A stretch of DNA of 64,000 nucleotides, taken from the NCBI RefSeq assembly GCF_000321415.2, contig NC_019902.2, forward strand, positions 1,488,001 through 1,552,000, given 5' to 3'. Shown here in pieces: positions 18,895 through 28,751 of this stretch (its first letter is position 1; every line of letters begins with the position of its first letter). A model generated the notes under the pieces. That model worked only from the letters and a program-made list of their open reading frames with translations. It did not search any database and was not told where the DNA came from. Source of the stretch: Thioalkalivibrio nitratireducens DSM 14787. GTDB taxonomy: Bacteria > Pseudomonadota > Gammaproteobacteria > Ectothiorhodospirales > Ectothiorhodospiraceae. The translations under genes were made by a program, and so were the position numbers.

Positions 18895-19634
18895 CAATCC
18901 GCGCCTCCGGGATCCGGGCGCTGCGCATGAAGCAGGTAGTTCACCGCGACCGACGGGGTGAGACGGTATTCGCGAGTGATCGGCGAGTAGGTGAGGCCGG
19001 TCAGGTCGCGGATCTCGAGGCCACCGGCGCGCAGTCGGGCTGCGAGTTCCGAGGGTCGGATGAAGCGCGCGTATTCGTGCGTCCCGGTCGGCAGCAGCCG
19101 CAGCAGGTATTCGGCACCGACGATGGCTTCGACGAAGGCGCGTGGCGTGCGGTTGATCGTCGACAGGAACAGGTGCCCGCCCGGTGCCACCAGCCGGCTC
19201 AGCGCGGCGAGGGCCGATTCGGGTTCGGGTACGTGCTCCAGCATTTCCATGCAGGTGACCACCGCGAAACGGCCCGCATGGTGCTCGGCAAAGGCCTCTG
19301 CGGTGGTGTGGTGGTAGGCGATCTCGAGTTCGCTTTCGACCGCGTGGGCGCGGGCGATTTCGAGATGCTCGGCGCCGGCGTCGATGCCAGTGACCCGGGC
19401 ACCGCGCAATGCCATGGCCTCGGTCAGAATCCCGGCACCGCAGCCGACGTCCAGCACCTCCTGGCCGTGCAAAGCGGCATGCTCGCCGATCCAGTTCAGA
19501 CGCAGGGGATTGATCGCATGCAGCGTGGCAAAGGGGCCGGTGGGATCCCACCAGTCGTCCGCACGCGACGTGAACTTGGCCAGTTCGGCCGGATCCACGT
19601 TCTGTGGCTCGCGCGGGGCTTCGGAGGAGGTCAT
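18894..19634 (-). CDS. ubiG: bifunctional ubiquinone O-methyltransferase UbiG
   Basis: 246 residues. The SAM-dependent methyltransferase fold has motif I EVLDVGCGAGILTEAMA, then GIDAG, and VTCMEMLEHVPEP as the post-II region. The N-terminal VDPAELAKFTSRADDWWDPTGPF and the STINRTPRAFVEAIVGAEYLLRLLP segment are typical of UbiG. It methylates two hydroxyl groups during ubiquinone synthesis at the inner membrane. It follows mtaD by 18 nt and is coupled to gph. Confidence 0.95.
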   Translation of the reverse strand: MTSSEAPREPQNVDPAELAKFTSRADDWWDPTGPFATLHAINPLRLNWIGEHAALHGQEVLDVGCGAGILTEAMALRGARVTGIDAGAEHLEIARAHAVESELEIAYHHTTAEAFAEHHAGRFAVVTCMEMLEHVPEPESALAALSRLVAPGGHLFLSTINRTPRAFVEAIVGAEYLLRLLPTGTHEYARFIRPSELAARLRAGGLEIRDLTGLTYSPITREYRLTPSVAVNYLLHAQRPDPGGAD

Positions 19635-19652
19635 CGGGTTCGGACTCCTTGA

Positions 19653-20975
19653 TCAGTGTGCGGCCTGCATGCGTTCCTGCCAGACCCGGGTCATCGCGCC
19701 CAGTTCGTCCAGGTCCAGCGTGCGCAGTTCGCGGCCCCGCAGCAGCGGCTGGCCGGCGACGAACACGTCGGTGACGGCCTCGCGGGTGGCAGCATAGACG
19801 ATCTGCGCATGGGGGTCGTGGGCCGGCTGGAACTCGAGCCCACCGAGATTGATCGCGATCAGGTCCGCGAGCTTGCCCGGTTCCAGCGACCCGATCTGTG
19901 CCTCCAGGCCCAGCGCGCGGGCGCCGTTCAGCGTCGCCATCTCGAGCGCCTGGCTGGCGGAAACTGCGGTCGCATCACCCGAAACCCCCTTGGCCAGCAG
20001 CGCTGCAGTGCGCATCTCGCCCAGCATGTCGAGGTCGTTGTTCGAGGCGACGCCATCGGTGCCCAGCGCGACGTTGATGCCGTCGCCCAGCAGCCGCGCC
20101 ACCGGGCAGAACCCGGAGGCCAGCTTGAGATTGGATTCGGGGCAGTGCACGACGGATGTGAACGATTCGGGGAGACGTTCGTGCTCGTGGTCGTCGATCT
20201 GGGTCATGTGCACCGCTGCCAGCGGCTGTTCCAGCAGGCCCAGCCGGGCCAGGCGCTGCAGCGGACGCTCGCCGTGCTCGGCCAGCGCGGTACTGACTTC
20301 GTGGGCCGTTTCGTGCACATGCATGTGCACCGCCACGCCGAGCGCTTCCGCCCGGGCACGAATCTTTCGCAGGCTGTCGTCGCCCACGGTGTACGGCGCA
20401 TGCGGCGCGACGGTGAAGCCGATCCGCGGGTGCCCCTGCCATGCCGCTACCAGCGCCGCGCCCTTGTCGAAATACTCCCCGGGCGTGCTCGCCCAGGGTG
20501 TCGGGAAATCGATCACGGTCAGGCCCAGCGCCGCGCGGATGCCGGAGGCGTCCACCACCCGGGCGGTCTCCTCGGGGAACAGGTACATGTCGCTGAAACA
20601 GGTGGTGCCGCCCCGAATCATCTCGGCAACCGCGAGCCGGCTGCCCGCATGGACAAACTCGCCCGATAGCAGACGCGCCTCCGCCGGCCAGACGTGCTTC
20701 TCCAGCCATTCCATCAGCGGGAGATCGCCGCCCACCCCGCGCAACAGGGTCATCGCGGCGTGCGTATGCGTGTTCACGAACCCGGGCAGCAGCGCATGCG
20801 ACGGGAATTCCAGGCGTTCCGCGTCCGGATGGCAGGCACTGGCCTGTGCATCGGGGAGGATTTCCACGATGCGCTCTCCGCGCACGACCACGCAGTGATC
20901 TTCCAGCACGGTGCCCCGGGGGACGACCGGGAGCACCCAGCGCGCACTCAGGATCCGTGTCTCGGCCATCGGCAT
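19653..20975 (-). CDS. mtaD: 5-methylthioadenosine/S-adenosylhomocysteine deaminase (amidohydrolase)
   Basis: 440 residues, metal-dependent amidohydrolase superfamily. Zinc ligands are visible as HTH (VNTHTHAAMTLLRG), H in VHMHVHETAHEV, H in VVHCPESNLKL and D in LGTDGVASNNDLDML. The N- and C-terminal beta-sandwich ends (LSARWVLPVVPRG; GKLADLIAINL) are present. By family it deaminates methylthioadenosine or S-adenosylhomocysteine to the inosine forms, which would serve turnover of SAM by-products; its position just before ubiG, a SAM methyltransferase, fits. A chlorohydrolase of broader specificity cannot be excluded. It is the first gene of the seven-gene minus-strand run. Confidence 0.88.
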   Translation of the reverse strand: MPMAETRILSARWVLPVVPRGTVLEDHCVVVRGERIVEILPDAQASACHPDAERLEFPSHALLPGFVNTHTHAAMTLLRGVGGDLPLMEWLEKHVWPAEARLLSGEFVHAGSRLAVAEMIRGGTTCFSDMYLFPEETARVVDASGIRAALGLTVIDFPTPWASTPGEYFDKGAALVAAWQGHPRIGFTVAPHAPYTVGDDSLRKIRARAEALGVAVHMHVHETAHEVSTALAEHGERPLQRLARLGLLEQPLAAVHMTQIDDHEHERLPESFTSVVHCPESNLKLASGFCPVARLLGDGINVALGTDGVASNNDLDMLGEMRTAALLAKGVSGDATAVSASQALEMATLNGARALGLEAQIGSLEPGKLADLIAINLGGLEFQPAHDPHAQIVYAATREAVTDVFVAGQPLLRGRELRTLDLDELGAMTRVWQERMQAAH

Positions 20976-21144
20976 TCCCCGGGTTCGTGATTCCCGGACG
21001 CCGCGTACGCCGGGAGGGCTACGCGGCGAATTCTACCCGCGAATCCCGGAAGCGTGAAACGCCGGGAGTCCGGACAGGTCAGAACGCCCGGCCCGGCAAA
21101 CCGACGCCCCGCCCCAGGTTAGAAACGGGGCGAGGCTGCAAACG

Positions 21145-21543
21145 TCAGCGTCCGTTGATGCTGAAACGTCCCGGTCCGCTCAGCGCGATCGCGATACTCG
21201 CCAGCAGGAACATCCCCTGCAGCTCGAGCTGCCAGCCGCCGTGTGCGGTGAGCTCGAGGAGCTCGTGCGAATGCGCGAGATGGAACGCGAATGCCATCGT
21301 GATCGCGGTCAGGACCGCGCCGATCCGCGCATGCCAGCCGATGATGATCAGGATGGGTGCCAACACCTCGCCAATGAAGATCCCGTAGGCCAGTTCCGCC
21401 GGCAGGCCGGCGTTCACCACCACCATCTGTTCGATGCCGTCGATGCCATGCATCACCTTGTGGATGCCATGCAGCAGGAACAGCACGCCGAATCCGAGGC
21501 GCAGGATCAGTTTGCCGGCATCGTCGAGTATTGGGGAATTCAT
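21145..21543 (-). CDS. DoxX-family membrane protein
   Basis: 132 residues with four hydrophobic helices: LILRLGFGVLFLLHGIHKV, YGIFIGEVLAPILIIIGW, IGAVLTAITMAFAF and LELQGMFLLASIAIALSG. The ATG at 21543 has GGGAG about 9 nt upstream; a TTG one codon earlier is less likely. DoxX-like proteins are small inner-membrane proteins. Some archaeal relatives are part of thiosulfate:quinone oxidoreductase, but this bacterial subgroup is broad and its function is unknown. A GC-rich inverted repeat downstream (about 21103-21133) could end transcription. Confidence 0.82.
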   Translation of the reverse strand: MNSPILDDAGKLILRLGFGVLFLLHGIHKVMHGIDGIEQMVVVNAGLPAELAYGIFIGEVLAPILIIIGWHARIGAVLTAITMAFAFHLAHSHELLELTAHGGWQLELQGMFLLASIAIALSGPGRFSINGR

Positions 21544-21738
21544 CAAGGGGTCTCCCTGTTGGTGTGTACTGTGAGGGCAAGCGCGGGCACAGGCGGCAAG
21601 TGTGCCGGGAAGAAGCCGTTGCCGCCAGCCGGCCGGTGGGTTGGGGCGGGCGGCCAGGCAACCCGGGTCGCCCGGAGACGAACGGAGACGTCCGCCTGCC
21701 TCTGGCCGCCAGGAGACATCGGTGCGGATCCGCGGGAC

Positions 21739-22218
21739 TCAGCCACGGGCGTAGGTGCCCACCAGGCGGTTCATGCCGATTACCCTGGGCTCGATGAGAT
21801 CAAGCAACTCCCAGAGGCTCAGGCCAGGCGGAAGCTCGGCTGCGTCGTTCAGCGCCAGAACCCAGAAGTAGTAGCGATGGTTGCCGTGTCCCGGAGGCGG
21901 CATCGGGCCTCCGTAGCGCGTGTTCCCGAAATCGTTGCGGCCGGCCGTGTGTCCGCGTGTGCCCTCCGCAAGCCCGGCCGCGGAGCCGGGGATGTTGTAC
22001 AGCACCCAGTGCGCGAAGCCATAGGTTCCGCCGGGTGCCACCAGAGGGGCGTCGGGATCGTGGCAGATGACCGCAAGGGCGCGGGTACCATCGGGCACGC
22101 GCGTCCAGGACAGCTCCGGGGAGAGGTCTTCACCTTCACCGGTATGGCGTGCCGGGATCGCCCCGCCATCGTGGAACGCGGAACTGGCGAGCTGCATGTC
22201 GGACAACGCAAAACCCAT
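21739..22218 (-). CDS. YbhB/YbcL-type phosphatidylethanolamine-binding (Raf kinase inhibitor-like) protein
   Basis: 159 residues. The PEBP core motifs are PELSWTRVPDGTRALAVICHDPDAP (DPDxP) and a GTYGFAHWVLYNIP stretch carrying the conserved His, then NRYGGPMPPPGHGNHRYYFWVLAL-type sequence with the GHxxHRYxF pattern. There is no signal peptide, so it is probably cytosolic. The cellular role of bacterial YbhB-like proteins is not settled. It is monocistronic and divergent from the cold-shock region. Confidence 0.88.
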   Translation of the reverse strand: MGFALSDMQLASSAFHDGGAIPARHTGEGEDLSPELSWTRVPDGTRALAVICHDPDAPLVAPGGTYGFAHWVLYNIPGSAAGLAEGTRGHTAGRNDFGNTRYGGPMPPPGHGNHRYYFWVLALNDAAELPPGLSLWELLDLIEPRVIGMNRLVGTYARG

Positions 22219-22733
22219 TCGTGCCTCCTGGATCGTTGGATAATGTTCCTGAGTCTAGCCAATCGGTGTGGGATTGCCGCGTGGGCGGTGGCGCCGGCAA
22301 TTCGAAGCGGGCGCGGTCGGTTGCCCACCAGCCGACCGCGCCGCACTCCGCGTCGACCCGTGGGTTCGAATCGGGCGTTGTTCAGTACGCGCAGCAGACG
22401 CCATGAGGGCCCCTTCCGGATTCTCTGGAAAGGCTGATGATCGGGATTGCGTGCAACCGGCCAAGGTGATGGTCGCAGGAATACTGCGAATTCACCCCGA
22501 TCGGCAGAAAAAGCTAACGGTTGAGGCCAAATACGGTCGATAATGTCCCCAGGCCGCTGTAACAGTCACTGCATCTCACGAGCTCCATGCTCGGGCGTGC
22601 ACGTGCTGATTCGTTCTTCCAGTTCATTTCAGGGCCTGCAGAGTTGGGGCGAAACCTCTTGTCTAGCTTGTAGGCTTCTGTTTCTACTCGAAATTCACTC
22701 AAAGCACCATCGAATACAGCAGAGATCATAGAC
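22219..22733. other. 515-bp intergenic region upstream of the cold-shock gene; holds an 18-bp tRNA T-arm-like repeat
   Basis: No gene is supported here. At 22358-22375 the sequence CCGTGGGTTCGAATCGGG recurs exactly at 23442-23459. Its first 15 bases match the T-arm of the tRNA-Ser at 23508-23597, but there is no tRNA around it. The last ~180 bp before the cold-shock start probably form the long 5' untranslated leader usual for cspA-type genes; no precise promoter could be fixed by eye. Confidence 0.4.
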
Positions 22734-22937
22734 ATGGCAACAGGTACAGTTAAGTGGTTCAGTGACGAAAAAGGCTTTGGCTTCATTACGCCTTCCGATG
22801 GCTCCAAGGATGTCTTCGTGCATCACAGCGCCATCCAGGGCAGCGGCTTCAAGTCGCTCGCCGAAGGTCAGAGCGTGACGTTCGACATCGAAAATGGTCC
22901 TAAGGGGCCCAGTGCGACCAACGTCAAGCCCGAGTAA
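22734..22937 (+). CDS. cold-shock protein, CspA family
   Basis: 67 residues, the standard single cold-shock domain (OB fold). RNP1 is KGFGFI and RNP2 is VFVHHS, with the aromatic surface W9 and F residues intact. It binds single-stranded RNA/DNA and melts mRNA structure in the cytoplasm. The A/T-richer start region differs from neighbouring genes, as is usual for highly expressed csp genes. A strong terminator follows at 22972. It could be any csp paralogue, so no letter is assigned. Confidence 0.95.
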   Translation: MATGTVKWFSDEKGFGFITPSDGSKDVFVHHSAIQGSGFKSLAEGQSVTFDIENGPKGPSATNVKPE

Positions 22938-22971
22938 GGCCCGAGTCTCAGGCGGCGATCGCCCGGGATGT

Positions 22972-23003
22972 AGAGTCCCGCCCCGTGCGGGACTCTCTGT
23001 TTT
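22972..23003 (+). terminator. rho-independent terminator of the cold-shock gene
   Basis: The stem GAGTCCCG / CGGGACTC with a 7-nt loop is followed by TCTGTTTT. It begins 35 bp after the cold-shock stop codon. Confidence 0.85.
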
Positions 23004-23154
23004 GCAGGGAGCCGGCTGGCAGTCTGCCGCCGGTCCCAGTGCAAGCGCAGGAGAATGAATCGTGAGCAAGGGAATGGACCAGAAGCGGGATGGTGGTCTG
23101 GTGCCGGTAGTCGAACCCCTCCAGCCGTTTGTCGCTGGGGAACCCATTTTCTGA

Positions 23155-23322
23155 TCAAGCTGCGCCTTAACCATCCGCCGTCTCTCATCCCGTGCCCATC
23201 GGCTGGATGAGACCTTTCTGGCCGAGCACCTGAAGGATGCGCGCAGCTACCGGCGGATCGCCGGGTACTTCACCAGCTCCCTGTTCGAGATCGCCCACGA
23301 GTGGCTGGAGACCGCGACAGTG
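23155..23322 (+). pseudogene. 5' fragment of a phospholipase-D-like nuclease/helicase-associated gene
   Basis: The frame is open from just after a stop at 23152. It encodes a short peptide with HRLDETFLAEHLKDARSY and RRIAGYFTSSLFEIAHEW. This pattern (L-D-x-x-F-L, then Y-x-R-I-A-G-Y-F-x-S-S-L) is, from memory, the N terminus of PLD-domain proteins encoded with helicases in restriction/defence islands. No start codon with a ribosome site is seen. Similarity stops at 23322, where a copy of the tRNA-Ser 3' end begins. This is a truncated remnant; the HKD catalytic motifs are absent. Confidence 0.5.
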
Positions 23323-23597
<275 letters not shown>

Positions 23598-23696
23598 ATG
23601 GGTCGATATCGCCGCTGCGCGTTCATCGCGCCACGACAGGAGGCGGATGATAGCAGAAGCGCCGCGCCCAAGGTACACGAGTGCGCGTGACCGGTT

Positions 23697-24341
23697 TCAG
23701 GGCATCAACCGGGTGATCGTCCAGCCGTCGGAGGTGCGGATGTACTGGAAGCGGTCGTGGAGGCGGTTTTCGCGGCCCTGCCAGAACTCGAACAGGTCGG
23801 GTTTCAGGCGGTAGCCGATCCAGCTGGGGGGGCGGGGCACGTCGCCGCTCGGGTGGTTCGTGTGGACTTCGGCCAACCGGCGTTCGAGCTCCTCGCGGCT
23901 GTCGATCGGCTGGCTCTGGTGGGACGTGGCCGCGGCGTAGCGGCTACCCTCCGGACGGCTGGCGAAGTACTCCTCGGCGAACTCCGTTGGCAGCGTTGCG
24001 ACCCGCCCGTCCACGCGCACCTGGCGTTCGAGTTCCGGCCAGAAGAACAGCACCGAGGCGCGCGGGTTGGCGGCAAGCTGCCGGCCCTTCAGACTGCGGG
24101 AATCGGTGTACCAGCTGAGTCCGTCTTCGTCGAGATGTTTCAGCAGCACCGCGCGGACCGAAGGCTGGCCGTCCGCTCCGGCGGTGGCGAGGACCATCGC
24201 GGTGGGGTCTGGATGGTCGACGCCCTGCGCATCGGCGATCCAGGCCGCGAGTTGTGCGACCGGGTCGGCCGCGAGGTCGTGGCGGTCGAGCGTGCCCTTG
24301 CGGTAATCGCGTCGGGTGTCGCGGTGATCGGTCCGGGCCAT
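23697..24341 (-). CDS. pdxH: pyridoxamine 5'-phosphate oxidase
   Basis: 214 residues from an ATG at 24341 with AGGAG about 10 nt upstream. It is an FMN flavoprotein that oxidises pyridoxamine- or pyridoxine-5'-phosphate to pyridoxal phosphate. Family landmarks are AMVLATAGADGQPSVRAVLLKHLDEDGLSWYTD, SLKGRQLAANPRASVLFFWPELERQVRVDG, SRPEGSRYAAATSHQSQPI and the C-terminal RLHDRFQYIR, with the conserved Arg residues that contact phosphate. It is a typical cytosolic homodimer enzyme and appears monocistronic. Confidence 0.95.
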   Translation of the reverse strand: MARTDHRDTRRDYRKGTLDRHDLAADPVAQLAAWIADAQGVDHPDPTAMVLATAGADGQPSVRAVLLKHLDEDGLSWYTDSRSLKGRQLAANPRASVLFFWPELERQVRVDGRVATLPTEFAEEYFASRPEGSRYAAATSHQSQPIDSREELERRLAEVHTNHPSGDVPRPPSWIGYRLKPDLFEFWQGRENRLHDRFQYIRTSDGWTITRLMP

Positions 24342-24441
24342 TGGCTGAATCTCCTGAGTTTGCGCTGATCGGAAGTTTATTCCACTTTTGGTGGTCGCAG
24401 GACGGATACTGGGAAATCCAATCGACAGGCGAGGAGGCATC

Positions 24442-26010
24442 ATGGCAAAGCCGATCGTGGCGGCAAACCAACCCAAAGCGGTCCATCTGGAACAGGGCAG
24501 GGAGTATTACTTCTGCCGCTGCGGGCGTTCGCGGGAACAGCCGTTTTGCGACGGCTCGCACGACGGCACCGGGATCGAACCGCTGGCTTTCAAGGCGCGC
24601 GAAGACGGCGAAGCCTGGTTGTGTCAGTGCAAGCAGTCGAAGGATTTTCCGTACTGCGATGGTAGCCACGGGCAGGTGCCGGACGGCGCGGTTGGGCAGG
24701 TTTTCGAGCCCGAATCCGCCGCGGTCGACGAGGACGGGGACGCAAGGGCAGCCTCTGAGCCGCAGAACACCGAGACCGAGCCCCACCTGGAATTCGTCCA
24801 TGCGCTGGCGCGCGGCGGACTGGGCGAGGTCGGGCGGTTCGGTCCTACCGTGGCGATGGGTGTGCCCCGGGCCCGGCTACCGTCGTGGGACGACATCCAG
24901 ATTCTGACCGCGCAGCTTGCGCACCGTCCGTTGGCCGACAATACGCCGGTGGATACGGGGCTGGTGATTGGACCGGAGGCGCGGCGGCCGTTGCGCCTGG
25001 AAATGCCGTTGCTGGTGACGGACATGAGTTTCGGTTCGCTGTCGCGCGAGGCGAAGGTGGCGCTGGCTCGGGGTGCGGAGCGTGCCGGGACCGGCATCTG
25101 TTCCGGAGAAGGAGGGATGTTGCCGGAGGAACAGGCGGAGAACTCGCGGTACCTGTTCGAATTGGGTCCGGCGCGCTTCGGTTACCACGACGGGATCCTG
25201 GACAAGGTGCAGGCGTTCCATTTCAAGGGCGGGCAGGCGGCGAAGACCGGGGTGGGCGGAGTCCTGCCGGGGGCCAAGGTTTCCGATGAGATCGCGAAGG
25301 TCCGGGGGATCGAACCGGGCAGAGACGCAGTCTCGCCGCCGGCGATTCCGGACCTGGAGACGCCGGAGGCATTCCGCCGCTTTGCGGGCGAGGTGCGCGA
25401 GCGTACCGGCGGGATCCCGGTCGGGTTCAAGCTTTCCGCGAACCATATCGAACAGGATCTCGGCTTTGCGCTGGAGGCCGGCGCGGATTACGTGATCCTG
25501 GATGGTCGTGGCGGAGGCACGGGCGCTTCCCCGGCGCTGCTACGCGACCACATCAGCGTGCCGACGATTCCGGCACTCGCGCGGGCGCGGCACTACCTGG
25601 ACCTGAGGGGAGTCAGCGGTAGGGTGACGCTGATCGTCACCGGCGGTCTGCGCACCCCGGCGGACTTCGTGAAGGCGCTGGCGCTGGGCGCGGACGGGAT
25701 CGCACTCGGAAACAGCGCGATCCATGCGATCGGCTGTGTGGGAGCGCGTATCTGCCATACCAACCGCTGTCCAAGCGGCGTGGCGACGCACGACCCGGAC
25801 CTGCGGCGGCGGCTTGATCCTGGGCAGGGAGCCGAGCGCCTGGAGCGGTTTCTGACCGCCTCGCTGGACTTGATGACGGTGCTGGCGCGCGCGATTGGGC
25901 GGCCCCGGCTGTCCGACCTGAGCCGTGACGACTTGATCACCTTCGATCGGGATCTCGTGCAGCTCGCGAACGTGCCCTTTGCAGGCGTACACAACCGGGA
26001 TCCGGATTAG
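24442..26010 (+). CDS. fusion of two CDGSH iron-sulfur motifs with a glutamate-synthase-type FMN domain
   Basis: 522 residues. The ATG at 24442 follows GAGGAGG. Residues ~25-80 hold two CDGSH-type [2Fe-2S] motifs: CRCGRSREQPFCDGSH and CQCKQSKDFPYCDGSH (three Cys plus one His each). Residues ~150-520 match the FMN-binding domain of glutamate synthase: DMSFGSLSREAKVALARGAERAGTG, SGEGGM, FGYHDG-type loop, and VTGGLRTPADFVKALALGADGIALGNSAIHAIGC. The 3Fe-4S-like region reads CVGARICHTNRCPSGVATHD, with three Cys. There is no glutaminase domain, so it is not a GltB. It probably moves electrons between the CDGSH clusters, the cluster near the FMN and FMN; the substrate is unknown. It stands alone, divergent from pdxH. 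Confidence 0.85.
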   Translation: MAKPIVAANQPKAVHLEQGREYYFCRCGRSREQPFCDGSHDGTGIEPLAFKAREDGEAWLCQCKQSKDFPYCDGSHGQVPDGAVGQVFEPESAAVDEDGDARAASEPQNTETEPHLEFVHALARGGLGEVGRFGPTVAMGVPRARLPSWDDIQILTAQLAHRPLADNTPVDTGLVIGPEARRPLRLEMPLLVTDMSFGSLSREAKVALARGAERAGTGICSGEGGMLPEEQAENSRYLFELGPARFGYHDGILDKVQAFHFKGGQAAKTGVGGVLPGAKVSDEIAKVRGIEPGRDAVSPPAIPDLETPEAFRRFAGEVRERTGGIPVGFKLSANHIEQDLGFALEAGADYVILDGRGGGTGASPALLRDHISVPTIPALARARHYLDLRGVSGRVTLIVTGGLRTPADFVKALALGADGIALGNSAIHAIGCVGARICHTNRCPSGVATHDPDLRRRLDPGQGAERLERFLTASLDLMTVLARAIGRPRLSDLSRDDLITFDRDLVQLANVPFAGVHNRDPD

Positions 26011-26028
26011 GGGGCCACTTCAGCCCGC

Positions 26029-26077
26029 CTTGCTCCGGCGCGCCTGGCTGTGCTCCATATGGGCACTGAACTTCCCG
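26029..26077. repeat. dispersed ~47-bp intergenic repeat, copy 2
   Basis: Partner of the block at 5024-5070: CTTGCTCCGGCGCGCCTGGC onward to ACTTCCCG. It sits 18 bp after the CDGSH fusion gene and before ygiQ. GGCCACTTCA directly precedes it. Confidence 0.5.
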
Positions 26078-26171
26078 CATAGCGCCGCGGTGGCCGCAGG
26101 CTCAACGGGACCGGGGAGCGCGGAGTGGAGATCCGCGGGGTCTTTTGAAAATACCGCGGGTCCGGCGTGTA

Positions 26172-28358
26172 ATGGCTGAAATCTTCGAGCTTCTGTCCAT
26201 GGATACTCCCAAGCCCCTGTTTTCCTATCGCAAGTACTGGGCCCAGCGTTTCGGTGTTGCGCCATTTCTGCCGATGAGCCGCGACGAGATGGATGCGCTG
26301 GGCTGGGATCGCTGCGACGTGATCCTAGTCACCGGCGATGCCTACGTGGACCACCCGAGCTTCGGGATGGCGATCATCGGGCGGCTGCTGGAGGCGCAGG
26401 GGTTTCGGGTCGGGATCATCAGCCAGCCGGACTGGCGCTCGGCCGATCCCTTCCGGACGCTGGGCCGGCCGAACCTGTTTTTTGGCATCACCGCCGGGAA
26501 CATGGATTCCATGGTGAATCGTTACACGGCCGATCGGCGGATCCGCCGCAACGACGCCTACACGCCGAACGACGAGGGCGGGCGCCGTCCGGATCGCGCG
26601 GTCATCGTCTACGCGCAGCGGGTGCGCGAGGCCTGGCCCGAGGCTCCGATCGTGATCGGCGGGATCGAGGCCAGCCTGCGCCGGATCGCGCACTACGACT
26701 ACTGGTCGGACAAGGTGCGCCGCTCCGTGCTGCTGGATTCACGTGCGGACCTGCTGCTGTTCGGCAACGCCGAGCGCGCGCTGGTCGAAGTCGCGCCTCG
26801 GGTCGCGGCAGGCGAACATCCCCGGGAGATCCGGGACGTGCGCGGCACCGCCTGGCTCTGCGACGGCGCACCGGCCGACTGGGTGGTGCTGGATTCCACG
26901 GAAGTCGATACCCCGGGCCCAGTGGCAGCCCACCCGGATCCCTATGCCGTGGCCCGTGCCGCAGGCTGCGCGCAGGACGTGGCCGCAGGCGCCCGGGTGG
27001 TGCAGCTCCCGCGCGAGATCCCGCGCGGGCACCCGCGGGAGCATACCGTGATCCGGCTGCCGGCCTTCGAGCAGGTGCGGTCCGACCCGGTGTTGTACGC
27101 GCATGCCTCGCGGGTGCTGCACCTGGAAACGAACCCGGGCAATGCCCGTGCGCTGGTGCAGAGGCACGGTGACAAGGATGTCTGGCTGAATCCGCCGCCG
27201 ATCCCGCTGACCACATCCGAGATGGACGCGCTGTTCGATCTTCCCTACGCGCGGGCCCCGCACCCGTCCTACGGCGGCGCGCGCATACCCGCCTGGGAGA
27301 TGATCCGGTTCTCGGTCAACATCATGCGCGGCTGCTTCGGCGGCTGCACCTTCTGTTCGATCACCGAGCATGAGGGCCGGATCATCCAGAGCCGATCCGA
27401 GGAATCGATCCTGCGCGAGGTCGAGGAGATCCGCGACAAGGTCGAGGGGTTTACCGGCGTGGTCTCGGACCTCGGCGGGCCGACCGCCAACATGTACCGC
27501 ATGACCTGCAAGGATCCGGAAATCGAGCGCAGTTGCCGGCGCCTGTCCTGCGTATACCCGGGCATCTGCAAGAACCTGAACACGGATCACTCGGCGCTGA
27601 TCGGCCTGTACCGCAAGGCGCGGGCGTTGCCGGGGGTGCGCAAGGTGCTGATCGCCTCCGGTCTGCGCTACGACCTGGCGGTCGAATCCCCCGAATACGT
27701 GCGCGAACTGGTCACGCATCATGTGGGAGGTTACCTGAAAATTGCTCCGGAACATACGGAAAACGGGCCATTATCGAAAATGATGAAGCCTGGGATCGGT
27801 ACCTATGACCGGTTCAAGGCGATGTTCGATCGCTTCTCGAAGGAAGCGGGCAAGGAGCAGTATCTGATCCCGTACTTCATCGCCGCGCATCCGGGAACGA
27901 CCGACGAGGACATGCTGCAACTCGCGCTATGGCTGAAGCGCAACGGTTTTCGAGCCGACCAGGTGCAGGCCTTCCTACCCGGTCCGATGGCGCTCGCCAC
28001 CGCGATGTGGCACACCGGGCGCAACCCACTGCGCGGCATCCACCGCAACGGGGGCGAACGCGTGCACGCTGCGCGAGGCCTGCGGGCGCGGCGCCTGCAC
28101 AAGGCGTTCCTGCGCTACCATGATCCGGAAAACTGGCCGCTATTGCGCGACGCGCTGCAGCGGATGGGGCGCGCCGACCTGATCGGCAACGGCAAGCGGC
28201 ATCTGGTGCCGCGGTATCAGCCCGCGGGCACGGGGCGGAACGGGCGGACCAGCACCCGCCCGGCAGGACGCATCCGCACCCAGCACACGGGGTTGAAAGC
28301 GGCCGGTCCTCCAGGCGGGCGCAGGGCACGGCGGCCAGGACCGAAGCGTCCAGGCTGA
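26172..28358 (+). CDS. ygiQ: YgiQ-family radical SAM protein
   Basis: 728 residues. The N-terminal domain (about 1-330) has [42 protein letters not shown], the cobalamin-domain-like UPF0313 signature. The radical SAM core carries the cluster motif CFGGCTFC (C-x3-C-x2-C) near residue 390. The following [10 protein letters not shown] and [17 protein letters not shown] segments are typical of YgiQ. The C terminus is basic and proline-rich. The reaction catalysed by YgiQ is not established. The start could also be the ATG 27 nt downstream, which matches the E. coli protein nearly as well. Confidence 0.9.
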   Translation: MAEIFELLSMDTPKPLFSYRKYWAQRFGVAPFLPMSRDEMDALGWDRCDVILVTGDAYVDHPSFGMAIIGRLLEAQGFRVGIISQPDWRSADPFRTLGRPNLFFGITAGNMDSMVNRYTADRRIRRNDAYTPNDEGGRRPDRAVIVYAQRVREAWPEAPIVIGGIEASLRRIAHYDYWSDKVRRSVLLDSRADLLLFGNAERALVEVAPRVAAGEHPREIRDVRGTAWLCDGAPADWVVLDSTEVDTPGPVAAHPDPYAVARAAGCAQDVAAGARVVQLPREIPRGHPREHTVIRLPAFEQVRSDPVLYAHASRVLHLETNPGNARALVQRHGDKDVWLNPPPIPLTTSEMDALFDLPYARAPHPSYGGARIPAWEMIRFSVNIMRGCFGGCTFCSITEHEGRIIQSRSEESILREVEEIRDKVEGFTGVVSDLGGPTANMYRMTCKDPEIERSCRRLSCVYPGICKNLNTDHSALIGLYRKARALPGVRKVLIASGLRYDLAVESPEYVRELVTHHVGGYLKIAPEHTENGPLSKMMKPGIGTYDRFKAMFDRFSKEAGKEQYLIPYFIAAHPGTTDEDMLQLALWLKRNGFRADQVQAFLPGPMALATAMWHTGRNPLRGIHRNGGERVHAARGLRARRLHKAFLRYHDPENWPLLRDALQRMGRADLIGNGKRHLVPRYQPAGTGRNGRTSTRPAGRIRTQHTGLKAAGPPGGRRARRPGPKRPG

Positions 28359-28395
28359 ATCACACGGCTTGCCCTTTGGGTGACGGCGCGGGCCG

Positions 28396-28467
28396 GAAGA
28401 TGGCCCAAACCGTCATTCGCCGTCCTGATTATCACGGAAGCTCCGCAAGCTGGACTGGGCCATCTTC
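28396..28467. repeat. 12-bp perfect inverted repeat with 48-nt spacer
   Basis: GAAGATGGCCCA at 28396-28407 is complemented exactly at 28456-28467, shortly after the ygiQ stop. It may form a stem that ends or protects the ygiQ transcript. There is no U-tract. Confidence 0.5.
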
Positions 28468-28474
28468 GAAACCA

Positions 28475-28655
28475 GCGTCATCGCGAGGAGCGAAGCCTTT
28501 AGCCGCGAGCGCAGCGTGGCGGGACGTGGCGATCCAGAGGGCGATGGTCCCCCCCCCCGCGCCGCCTGGATTACTCGCTGCGCTCGCCCTTCGGGCCAGC
28601 CTGCGGCTGTTCAATGCGCTATGCGCATTAGTGCCGCGCTTCGCTCGCAATGACG
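28475..28655. repeat. composite inverted-repeat element of the GTCATTGCGAGCGAAGC type
   Basis: The left end CGTCATCGCGAGGAGCGAAG and right end GCGCTTCGCTCGCAATGACG are near-complementary. Inner arms GCGATCCAG and CTGGATTACTCGC pair around a run of ten C residues (28549-28558). The pattern is a common dispersed extragenic element in proteobacterial genomes (general knowledge). No gene is seen in 28359-28751. Confidence 0.65.
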
Positions 28656-28751
28656 ACCGACGCGGAGAGGTATCGCACTGGCTGAGGAGGTTTCGTGATA
28701 ATCAGGTTCGCCGTTGCGATATTGGATCCTGCGGTCGGGCGCCCGCGTGCA

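Noticed and set aside
22358-22375. A tRNA gene signalled by GGTTCGAATC
   Set aside because: No acceptor, D- or anticodon arm can be folded around it.
23054-23153. Small ORF (GTG start after AGGAGA) encoding about 30 residues between the cold-shock terminator and the PLD fragment
   Set aside because: A ribosome site is present but the peptide matches nothing I know and it ends at the stop before the PLD fragment; could be a gene remnant, but there is too little to call.
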